Positions 18,601-26,927 of a stretch of 34,497 nucleotides of DNA are shown here, piece after piece. This DNA is from Magnetococcales bacterium. Lineage in GTDB: Bacteria; Pseudomonadota; Magnetococcia; Magnetococcales; Magnetaquicoccaceae. How positions within the stretch are numbered: position 1 is the first letter of the stretch; each line of letters starts with the position of its first letter. The stretch spans positions 1 through 34,497 of the forward strand of contig JADFZD010000004.1 in the NCBI GenBank assembly GCA_015232705.1, given 5' to 3'. Under the pieces are notes generated by a model. The model had not been told where the DNA came from and ran no database searches. It saw only the letters and a program-made list of their open reading frames with translations. The position numbers and the translations under genes are program-made.

Positions 18601-19581
18601 ATGAACCATCGCCACATGGTTGCCTTTTGGCGCGCCTTGCTGGCCAACGGGCGCAAATTGCGCAGCCGTGCCGATGAACTGGGTTGGAAGGAGGCACTGC
18701 GTGTCTCGATCATCAGCGCCTTGCGCACCCAGGCCGAAACCGTACCTCTTGCCTGCTACCGGACCAGTCATTATTTCCAGGATACCGTCTCACACGAGGT
18801 CGAGGCCGCCCGCGCGCAACGCCGCGCCCGCGAGACCGAGGCGCTCTCCATGCATGACGCCTCGAACATCGACAAAATCTATCCCCTGGTCTTCCATCAC
18901 GGGGATCGTTTGATCCGTTACACCCGCCTGCCGGCAAAAAAGCAATCCAGAGGCTTGATCGTCTTTTTCCACGGCTTCAACTCCTGGTTCCATACCGGAC
19001 CCTTGCGACCTTTCGACCATTTCGATCTGCTCGCTCCTTGGGATACCTTCGGCTGGAAACGCCAGGGAAGCTGGTTCTGGGGAGAAAAGGGAAACGGCTT
19101 CGTGGCCGCAATGGTGCAGGCCCTGATCCGGAGTGAGTGGACGGATCCGAACCAGCCGATCTTTTGCATGGGCAGCTCCATGGGAGGTTTCGGCGCGCTC
19201 TATCACGGCATCACGTTGGGGTGTCGGGGGATCTATGTCATGGCCCCCCAGGTGGACCTGAAGGCCAAAATCGAGGATTACGGCCTGGAGAGCCGTACCA
19301 ATCCGTATGGTTTTCTGCGCGGTGAAAGCCTGGATTTGGTTCCGGATCTGTTGGCACTGGCCGACGCTCAGGAGCGCTTACCCCCGCTGTTTTTGATTCA
19401 GGATCTGTATGATCCGGTCAATGAATTCTCACGTCATGGCTGGCGTCTGGTGGACTGCTATCACCGCAAGCGGGCCTGGTACGGTCTGCGGGTTCATCCG
19501 GGCGCGTACCATGACGGCGACGGTTCCCAGGCCGAGGCCGAGCTGTTTTTCTCACTGGTATTGGACAAGCATCCAGGCTGA
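18601..19581 (+). CDS. Alpha/beta-hydrolase fold protein
   Basis: LIVFFHGFNSWFHTG and the GxSxG nucleophile elbow CMGSSMGGFGALYHGI; late His in PGAYHDGDG. Confidence 0.7.
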   Translation: MNHRHMVAFWRALLANGRKLRSRADELGWKEALRVSIISALRTQAETVPLACYRTSHYFQDTVSHEVEAARAQRRARETEALSMHDASNIDKIYPLVFHHGDRLIRYTRLPAKKQSRGLIVFFHGFNSWFHTGPLRPFDHFDLLAPWDTFGWKRQGSWFWGEKGNGFVAAMVQALIRSEWTDPNQPIFCMGSSMGGFGALYHGITLGCRGIYVMAPQVDLKAKIEDYGLESRTNPYGFLRGESLDLVPDLLALADAQERLPPLFLIQDLYDPVNEFSRHGWRLVDCYHRKRAWYGLRVHPGAYHDGDGSQAEAELFFSLVLDKHPG

Positions 19582-19703
19582 AACGGGCAGGACTGCTTCC
19601 GTGGAACTCCCGGAAGTCCCACGGATGAGGGGGGTTCGCTGGGGAGTGAAGATCGAAATGGACTGCGAACTTCGCGGGTTTGGTGATTCGTAACTGTTCG
19701 GAT

Positions 19704-19932
19704 CCCCTGACCGTCAGCGGGACCCAGGGGCCATTGGCTCCTGGGGGGGTCCAGGGCAAAGCATTTGGGACTTTATTCATGTGCGACTTTGTCTGTCGCG
19801 CGCTTTTCACGATAAGCGTTTTTGCGAAAGATGCGTCGCGTGCGGCCTGCGCGAGCGTCGTTTCCGATTTTTGGAAACGACGCTCTGCACACAACCTGTG
19901 GAAAACGACGCCTCTCAAAATGGGGGCGGTTT
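19704..19932. repeat. Structured intergenic repeat, copy C, with an inverted P module
   Basis: Perfect hairpin GAGCGTCGTTTCC-gattttt-GGAAACGACGCTC at 19853-19885. The right end AAAACGACGCCTCTCAAAATGGGGGCGGTTT at 19902-19932 resembles the right ends of copies A and D. Confidence 0.7.
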
Positions 19933-20026
19933 AGACCAAAACCATCACGGGATATGTCGTTTCCCTGTCATTTTTGCAGGGGTGTTTCCCCGGATCATGC
20001 AGGTTTCGTGATCCGTTCGCATCGGT

Positions 20027-20596
20027 TCAGAACGGAATATCGTCGCTGAAGCTTGGGGGTTGGGCAAAATCATCCAATGGCGGATGACTGGCACCCCCAG
20101 CGCTGCCACGACCGCCGGCAGCCGGCGCGGGACGTTGATATTCGTTCGTCCCATGATCCCCCTGCCCGCTCGTGCCGCCACCATAACCGCCGCCACCCTG
20201 GGGACTTCCCCCACCATAACCGCCGCCACCTTGTGGACCCATGCCGGCAGGACGGGAATCGAGCATCATCAACTGACCATTGTATGGTTGCAACACCACT
20301 TCGGTGGAGTAGCGTTCCTGGTTTTGATTATCCGTCCATTTGCGGGTTTGCAACTGACCTTCGATGTAGACCTTGGACCCTTTGCGCAGATACTGCTGGG
20401 CAATTTCCGCCAATTTGCCGAAAATCACCACCCGATGCCATTCGGTCTTCTCTTGCATTTGCCCTTGCTGATCTTTCCATGATTCAGAGGTGGCAATACG
20501 CAGATTGGCGATGGGGCGTCCATCCTGGGTGAAACGCACCTCCGGATCCGAACCCAGATTGCCGATCAACTGCACTTTGTTCAATGATCTGGACAT
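20027..20596 (-). CDS. ssb: Single-stranded DNA-binding protein
   Basis: [40 protein letters not shown]; acidic tail [15 protein letters not shown]. Start chosen inside ORF 20027..20653. Confidence 0.95.
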   Translation of the reverse strand: MSRSLNKVQLIGNLGSDPEVRFTQDGRPIANLRIATSESWKDQQGQMQEKTEWHRVVIFGKLAEIAQQYLRKGSKVYIEGQLQTRKWTDNQNQERYSTEVVLQPYNGQLMMLDSRPAGMGPQGGGGYGGGSPQGGGGYGGGTSGQGDHGTNEYQRPAPAAGGRGSAGGASHPPLDDFAQPPSFSDDIPF

Positions 20597-20766
20597 CTGC
20601 TTGCACCCCCTTGCTTTCGAGAAATTTCGCCGTGTATTGTGATGTGCCTTCATGGCACAATAGAAAAAAATGGCCCGTTATGCAAGCAAGGCATGTTGAT
20701 CTCTGATGTATCAGCGCACCGAAGCTTTGTCAGTAGGCCATCTCCCTTCTTCGAGAATGTTTTGCC

Positions 20767-21945
20767 ATGCACCATCCCATGTCGCTGATGGTTTTTCTGA
20801 TCTGGCTTTTTTCAGCCTGTATCGTGCCGCTCCACGCCGAGCCTGCCCCCACCCCGCCACCGGATGCCGGCGAGGCCATTCCCATGCGTCTGGCGGCCAT
20901 CCACAAGGGGGATGTGGTCTATGTACAGGGCCTGTCACGTCTGGCCAAGAGCATCGAAGAGAGTTCGGGCAAGAAAATTCGTCCGGAGTTGCTCACCAAT
21001 GGCAAAATGGGCGCCGAGGATGTGGCCTTGCAGGAGCTTCTTGCCGGCAATCTGGAGGGTGGATTTTTCTCGCCTCTCACCCTGGCGCGGCAGGTATCGG
21101 CCTTTCGTGCGTTGGTCACCCCCCGTCTTTTCATCCGTCCGGAGCAGGTGCGCGGCCTGATGGGATCTCCTTTGGACACCGCCTTGCGTGAGGTGGCCAA
21201 GGGGAAGAATCTTTTCGTGTTGGGATATGGCTCGTATGGTTTTTATGGGGTCCTGAATTTCCGCGCCGCAGCCAGCGGCGCAGCCGGTCCCGTCTTGAGC
21301 GCTCTGCCAGCGCGCGTGCCCAATGATCCTTGGATGATCGAGGTTCATCAAGCCATGGGTTTGCAGCCTTCTTCCATGCCTGCTGCGGATCTCACCGAGG
21401 CGATCACCTCGGGTTGGATTCAGGGAATTGCCGCCACCCCGGAGATGCTGCACCGCACGGCGTTTGCCAATGCCAACGCCAAGGCATTTCATCAAACCCG
21501 TCAGCTGCATGGCTGGATGGTATTGGTGGTGCATCGGGAGTGGTTCGAAAAGCTTCCCAGGGAGTTGCAGGAGGGGATTATCGGTGCCGCATCCACGGTT
21601 CTGCCGCAGGCGATGGAGCAGGCTTTCTCCCAGGAGAAGAAAATTCTCGACAAGTGGGCGACTGAATTTCACATCCCCACCCTCACGCCTGGCGATCAGG
21701 ATGCCGCTCTTTTGAAGAACCTGAGTCAAAAAAGCATTCAGGAGTGTGAAACCCTGCTCAATCAACCCGGTGTGGTGGCTCAAGCGCATTCGTTCAACCA
21801 GGGACCGCCGGCCCCGCCCAAGCGGGACACTTCGGGCAAGAGTGGCGACTCTGCCAAGAGTAAAAAGTCCACCCCGCCTTCCAAGGGCTCCGCGCAATCA
21901 ACCCCCGGTTCCGAGCCGGCCACCAAGGCACGTTCCACGCCATGA
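20767..21945 (+). CDS. TRAP (DctP-type) transporter substrate-binding protein with a low-complexity C-terminal tail
   Basis: Signal peptide, GKKIRPELLTNGKMGAEDVALQELLAGNLEGGFFS, and a DctP-like C-lobe. Tail rich in P/K/S. Confidence 0.7.
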   Translation: MHHPMSLMVFLIWLFSACIVPLHAEPAPTPPPDAGEAIPMRLAAIHKGDVVYVQGLSRLAKSIEESSGKKIRPELLTNGKMGAEDVALQELLAGNLEGGFFSPLTLARQVSAFRALVTPRLFIRPEQVRGLMGSPLDTALREVAKGKNLFVLGYGSYGFYGVLNFRAAASGAAGPVLSALPARVPNDPWMIEVHQAMGLQPSSMPAADLTEAITSGWIQGIAATPEMLHRTAFANANAKAFHQTRQLHGWMVLVVHREWFEKLPRELQEGIIGAASTVLPQAMEQAFSQEKKILDKWATEFHIPTLTPGDQDAALLKNLSQKSIQECETLLNQPGVVAQAHSFNQGPPAPPKRDTSGKSGDSAKSKKSTPPSKGSAQSTPGSEPATKARSTP

Positions 21946-22541
21946 ACCTCCTGGAAATTGTCACGTTGATCGGCGCCTATCTGTTAGGCGCGGTTCCTTT
22001 TGGTTTGATCGTGGCCAAGTTGGCCGGGGTTGGTGACATTCGTTCGCAAGGCAGTGGCAACATTGGCGCCACCAACGTATTGCGCGTTGCCGGACGCAAG
22101 GCTGGTGTGATGGCTTTGTTGCTGGATATTGGCAAAGGGGCTTTGGCGGTTGGCGTGGCCATTTGGCTGCATGGGGTGCAGGCTCCGGTCACTGCCGCGA
22201 CGGTGGTATGTGCTTTTCTGGGTCATCTGTATCCGGTTTATCTAGGTTTCAAGGGTGGCAAGGGGGTAGCGGTGGCCCTGGGTGCTCTTTTGGCCTGGAC
22301 GCCCTGGCCGGGTCTGTTGATGATCTTGACCTGGGTGGGCATGGCCAAGTGGTTGCGTATTTCGTCGCTTTCGGCATTGACGGCTTTTGTGGTGGGTCCG
22401 ATATCGTTGTTGTGGTTGCCGGCGCCGGTTTTGGCTCCAGGGATTCACGGGGTGATTGCCTTATTGGTTTTTTGGCGACATCGGAGCAATATTCAGCGGT
22501 TGTTGCAAGGTACGGAGCCGAGGATCGGCAAGAAGGCGTAA
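21942..22541 (+). CDS. plsY: Glycerol-3-phosphate acyltransferase PlsY
   Basis: LGAVPFGLIVAKLAGVGDIRSQGSGNIGATNVLRVAGRKAG and YLGFKGGKGVAVALGALL. Confidence 0.93.
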   Translation: MNLLEIVTLIGAYLLGAVPFGLIVAKLAGVGDIRSQGSGNIGATNVLRVAGRKAGVMALLLDIGKGALAVGVAIWLHGVQAPVTAATVVCAFLGHLYPVYLGFKGGKGVAVALGALLAWTPWPGLLMILTWVGMAKWLRISSLSALTAFVVGPISLLWLPAPVLAPGIHGVIALLVFWRHRSNIQRLLQGTEPRIGKKA

Positions 22542-22661
22542 GCTGGCTGGGTTGGGCGGGGGAATGGATAAGGTTTTGCGGGGGTTCGGGGGCGATCATC
22601 GCCCCCGGCAGAGGTTCGGAGACAGCGTCTCCGAGGTATTCCTTTTGATTTTTCTGATTTC

Positions 22662-22908
22662 AAACCGCACCCAGCTTGGAATATGTCGTTTTTACTGGTG
22701 AAAATTAAGAGAGGGTCTGGGAGATTCATCTCCCAGGGTATTGATTTTGACTTTAGCGCGCTCTTCAAAAGAAGCATTTTTCTCGTCTTTTGCGAAAAAT
22801 GCGCTGCGCGCCGCCTTCGTGGGAGTCGTTTCCGTTTTTTGGAAACGACTCCCCACATCGTGCATGCGGCCTGTTGGAAAACGACGTACCCCATGATGGG
22901 TGCGGTTT
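22662..22908 (+). repeat. Structured intergenic repeat, copy D, with ~31-bp terminal inverted repeats
   Basis: 22662-22692 and 22878-22908 are inverted (26/31 match). Internal hairpins at 22774-22802 and about 22819-22856. Confidence 0.8.
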
Positions 22909-22915
22909 AAAAAAG

Positions 22916-23205
22916 GCGATTTTCACGTTTTTTGTAAAAATCGCTTGCGCGCGGCCTTGGAATGGGTGTCGTTTTGCGGTGTTGGCAGAACGACACCCAT
23001 GCGCCTTGCATCAAACAAAGCCGCCGCAGTCGACCATGCGGCCATGCGGCCATACACCATTCGCCCTGAAGCGTTGCCTAAAAGCGGCAACGATTCAGGG
23101 CACCTATAAGCGCGTTGTGTAAAACGCGCGAATAACAAAACAAGAAAAGTCAAGACCTCAGGGCTTCGCCCCGAACTTTACCAGGGGCCATTGGCCCATG
23201 GACCC
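22916..23205 (+). repeat. Structured intergenic repeat, copy E (HP1-HP2-HP3-HP4-P module)
   Basis: Hairpins at 22916-22944, 22962-23000, 23063-23101 and 23110-23129, then CCTCAGGGCTTCGCCCCGAAC. Confidence 0.78.
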
Positions 23206-23348
23206 TGTTGACTGTTGGGATTTTGAACCATGGCACCATGGAAACACCTCCCACCGAACTCCCACCAGGGGCCATTGGTCCCTGGATCCCGTTGACTGTT
23301 GGGGTCCTGAACCGTTGCACCATGGAAACACCTCCCACCGAACTCCTC
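23181..23348 (+). repeat. 84-bp tandem duplication containing the dprA start region
   Basis: CCAGGGGCCATTGG...GTTGACTGTTGGG...CACCATGGAAACACCTCCCACCGAACTCC at 23181 and 23265. Confidence 0.88.
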
Positions 23349-24452
23349 ATCGACTGGCTGCGTCTGATCCGCTCACCCCGCATCGGACCCGTCATCATCG
23401 CCGAATTGATCACACACCTGGGCAGCCCGGAAAAGCTGCTCACCGCCTCGCGCAGTCGCCTCTCCACCATCCCCGGCATCCACCCAACCCTGCTCAAAAC
23501 ACTGGAGACATTTCGCCAGGAGATCCCCATTCCTCCGATTGCCAACGAACTGCAACGCCTGCATGACCTCGGTGGACAAATGCTCATGCTCGGTATGCCG
23601 GATTATCCACCCCTGCTCGCCGCCATTCACGACCCGCCACCCGCCCTGTTCGTGATCGGTCATCCTCAACTCCTCCATCACCAAACCCCGATCACCATCA
23701 CCGGAACCCGCTGGGCGACCCCCAGAGGCCAGGGGTTCGCTCGGGAACTGGCCAAAGAATTAACCCGAACTGGCATCGTCGTCATGAGCGGACTCTCACG
23801 CGGCATCGACGCCGCCGCCCACCTCGGCGCCATGGAGACCGAAGGAACCACCGTGGCCGTGCTGGCCACCGGCCTGGATGTGGTCCATCCGCGCGAACAT
23901 CAGGCACTGCAACAACAAATCGCACGTCAAGGATGCCTGGTGAGCGAAGCTCCCCTCGGATTGCAACCGATCTCCTGGGCCTTTCCACCACGCGCAAGAA
24001 TCCTTTCGGGTCTGACACGCGGCGTGGTGATCGTCGAGGCACCGGAAAAGTCCGGAGCACTGCTGACCGCTCGCATGGCCCTAGAACAGGGACGCGAGGT
24101 GTTCGCCGTACCAGGCGCCCCCAACGATTCCACCCGCCGGGGAAATCTGAACCTGCTGCGCCAAGGCGCACGCCTGGTGGAAAATGCCGCCGATATTCTC
24201 GAAGAACTGCACTGGAACCGCCCCGCCCCTGTGGTGCCTTCACCCCTTTCCACACCTCCCGCAGGAGGATTTTCCGGCGATGCGGCCACGATTTTGACCC
24301 TCATCGAAGCCGGAACCACCCAGGAAGATGATCTGGCCCGGTGTTGTCAATTGACAGTGACCGCGCTTTCACGCATCTTACTGCATCTTGAACTGTCCGG
24401 TTTGGTGCAAAGAGCGCCAGGTGGTCATTACCTCACCACGCGACCCGGTTGA
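23322..24452 (+). CDS. dprA: DNA-processing protein DprA/Smf
   Basis: Rossmann-like core ITITGTRWATPRGQGFARELAKELTRTGIVVMSGLSRGIDAAAHLGAM and VFAVPGAPNDSTRRGNLNLLRQGA. In-frame alternative start at 23238. Confidence 0.93.
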   Translation: METPPTELLIDWLRLIRSPRIGPVIIAELITHLGSPEKLLTASRSRLSTIPGIHPTLLKTLETFRQEIPIPPIANELQRLHDLGGQMLMLGMPDYPPLLAAIHDPPPALFVIGHPQLLHHQTPITITGTRWATPRGQGFARELAKELTRTGIVVMSGLSRGIDAAAHLGAMETEGTTVAVLATGLDVVHPREHQALQQQIARQGCLVSEAPLGLQPISWAFPPRARILSGLTRGVVIVEAPEKSGALLTARMALEQGREVFAVPGAPNDSTRRGNLNLLRQGARLVENAADILEELHWNRPAPVVPSPLSTPPAGGFSGDAATILTLIEAGTTQEDDLARCCQLTVTALSRILLHLELSGLVQRAPGGHYLTTRPG

Positions 24453-24575
24453 ACGATGCAGGGTTTGCGAATACCCTGAAACTCCCGGAAGGGAGCTCCA
24501 GGGACGGGGGATTCTCCCCCCTTCGTGTACGTTATCCCTGAATTTTAACCCTTTTTGAAACGTCGTGTACGACTC

Positions 24576-26927
24576 ATGACCACTCTCGTCATCGTGGAGT
24601 CTCCGGCCAAGGCCAAGACGATCAACAAATTTCTCGGCAAGGATTATGCCGTTGCCGCCACCTATGGCCATATCCGGGACCTGCCCTCCAAGGATGGCTC
24701 GGTGGATCCCGAGGATCAATTCCGGATGCACTACGAGGTCTCTTCCGATTCGACCAAGCATGTGGCCGAATTGACCAAGGCCGCCAAGGGCGCTGAAATG
24801 CTGTTGCTGGCCACCGACCCCGATCGCGAGGGTGAGGCGATCTCCTGGCATGTGCTCGAAACGCTGAAAAGCCGTAAAGAGCTGGCCACAATCCCCTGCA
24901 AACGGGTGGTGTTCCATGAGATCACCAAACGGGCGATCCTGGAGGCGGTGGCCAATCCGCGCGACATCGACATGAATCTGGTCAATGCCCAACAGGCACG
25001 TCGGGCGTTGGATTACCTGGTCGGTTTCAACCTGAGTCCGCTGCTTTGGAAGAAGGTGCGACGCGGCCTTTCCGCCGGACGGGTGCAGTCCGTGGCTTTG
25101 CGCCTGATCTGCGAGCGCGAAAACGAAATCCGCGCCTTCAAGACCCGGGAATACTGGAGCATCAACGCCGAGGTGATCCGCGCGATCCAGGAGCGAAACG
25201 CACGTCCGTTCGTGGCGCGGCTCGCGGTCGCCGAAGGAAAAAAACTCGACCGATACGACATTCCCAACGAGGAACGCGCCGGAAAACTGGTGGCCGCCAT
25301 CGAGGGTCAACCGTTGTACGTGGCCGCCATCGAAAAGAAACGCGTGGCGCGCAATCCCGCGCCTCCCTTCATCACCTCGACCTTGCAACAGGAGGCGTCG
25401 CGCAAACTGGGATTTTCCGCCCGTCAGACGATGATGGTGGCCCAGAAGCTCTACGAAGGGGTCGAGATCACCATGGCCGACGGCTCCAAGGAGACCGTGG
25501 GTCTGATCACCTACATGCGTACCGACTCGGTGCAACTGGCCAACGAGGCGGTCAACGCCATGCGCCATCTGATCAAGGAGCGTTACGGTGCCGATTATCT
25601 GCCCAAGACGCCACGCAAGTATAAATCCTCGGCCAAGAACGCCCAAGAGGCCCATGAGGCGATTCGTCCCACCGATCCTGCGCTGTTTCCGGAACAGTTG
25701 CGCAAGAGTCTGGATCGGGATGGCTTCCGGCTTTACGAGTTGATCTGGAAACGGACCATGGCCTGTCAGATGGCTTCGGCACAGATCGATCAGGTGGCGG
25801 TCACCATCGCCGTGGGAAGTCCGGATCTTCAGGCCCCCTATCAATTGCGCGCCAATGGCTCATCCGTGGCCTTTCCCGGCTTCATGGAGGTCTACAGCGA
25901 AAGCACCGATGCCAAACCCGAACAGGAGCGCAACGAGGACGAAACCGATACCATGCTGCCCCCCCTCGATCAGGGGGATGCGCTGGCCATGCGTTCGGTC
26001 ACCCCGCGTCAGCACTTCACCGAACCGCCGCCGCGCTACACCGAGGCCTCGCTGGTCAAGATCCTCGAAAGCTTCGGCATCGGTCGTCCTTCGACCTATG
26101 CGCCTACCATGTCCACCCTCCAGGAGCGCGGCTATGTGAAACTCGATGCCCGCAAGTTCATACCCGAGGATGTGGGCGAGGTGGTGAATCGCTTTTTGGT
26201 CGAACATTTCGAAAAATATGTCGATTATCACTTTACCGCCCATCTTGAGGATGATCTGGACGCGGTATCGCGCGGAGAAAAAGCCTGGGTGCCGCTGCTC
26301 GACTCCTTCTGGTCCCCCTTCAAGAGCCAGATCGAGGAGAAAGAGAGCACCACCAAGCGTTCCGACATCACCAGCGAGGCCACGGATCAGAAATGCCCGG
26401 AGTGCGGAGAGCCGCTGTTCATCAAACTCGGACGCTTCGGACGCTTTCTGGCCTGCTCCAACTATCCCGAATGCCGCTTTACCCAGAATCTGAAAAAAGA
26501 GGGTGAAGAGGAAAAACCGGTCGCTCCGCCCGAAGTGTCGGATCAAAAGTGCGACAAGTGCAGTCAGCCGATGCTCATCAAGGATGGACGCTTTGGCAAA
26601 TATCTGGCCTGCTCCGGCTATCCGGCCTGCCGCAACATCCAACCTCTGGCCAAACCGCTCGATACCGGCGTGCTCTGCCCGGAGTGTGGCAAGGGAACGT
26701 TTCTGGAGAAAAAATCCCGTTACGGCAAGATCTTCTACTCCTGTTCCGGCTATCCGAAGTGCAAAAAGGCTCTGTGGAACAAACCGCTGGCCAATACCCC
26801 CTGTCCCAAATGCAACGCGCCCTTTCTGACCGAAAAGGTCACCAAGCGTTTCGGCACCGAACTTCTGTGCGCCATGGAGGGGTGTGACTATCGGGTGAAG
26901 GTGACCACCAGCCAAACGGGGACATGA
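24576..26927 (+). CDS. topA: DNA topoisomerase I
   Basis: MTTLVIVESPAKAKTINKFLGKDYAV; TDPDREGEAISWH; TYMRTDSVQL; four C-terminal Cys4 zinc-ribbon repeats (CPECGEP..., CDKCSQP..., CPECGKG..., CPKCNAP...). Confidence 0.97.
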   Translation: MTTLVIVESPAKAKTINKFLGKDYAVAATYGHIRDLPSKDGSVDPEDQFRMHYEVSSDSTKHVAELTKAAKGAEMLLLATDPDREGEAISWHVLETLKSRKELATIPCKRVVFHEITKRAILEAVANPRDIDMNLVNAQQARRALDYLVGFNLSPLLWKKVRRGLSAGRVQSVALRLICERENEIRAFKTREYWSINAEVIRAIQERNARPFVARLAVAEGKKLDRYDIPNEERAGKLVAAIEGQPLYVAAIEKKRVARNPAPPFITSTLQQEASRKLGFSARQTMMVAQKLYEGVEITMADGSKETVGLITYMRTDSVQLANEAVNAMRHLIKERYGADYLPKTPRKYKSSAKNAQEAHEAIRPTDPALFPEQLRKSLDRDGFRLYELIWKRTMACQMASAQIDQVAVTIAVGSPDLQAPYQLRANGSSVAFPGFMEVYSESTDAKPEQERNEDETDTMLPPLDQGDALAMRSVTPRQHFTEPPPRYTEASLVKILESFGIGRPSTYAPTMSTLQERGYVKLDARKFIPEDVGEVVNRFLVEHFEKYVDYHFTAHLEDDLDAVSRGEKAWVPLLDSFWSPFKSQIEEKESTTKRSDITSEATDQKCPECGEPLFIKLGRFGRFLACSNYPECRFTQNLKKEGEEEKPVAPPEVSDQKCDKCSQPMLIKDGRFGKYLACSGYPACRNIQPLAKPLDTGVLCPECGKGTFLEKKSRYGKIFYSCSGYPKCKKALWNKPLANTPCPKCNAPFLTEKVTKRFGTELLCAMEGCDYRVKVTTSQTGT

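Noticed and set aside
81-23205. CRISPR array interpretation of the hairpin repeats
   Set aside because: The copies are dispersed over kilobases, lack regular repeat/spacer spacing, and no cas genes are present.
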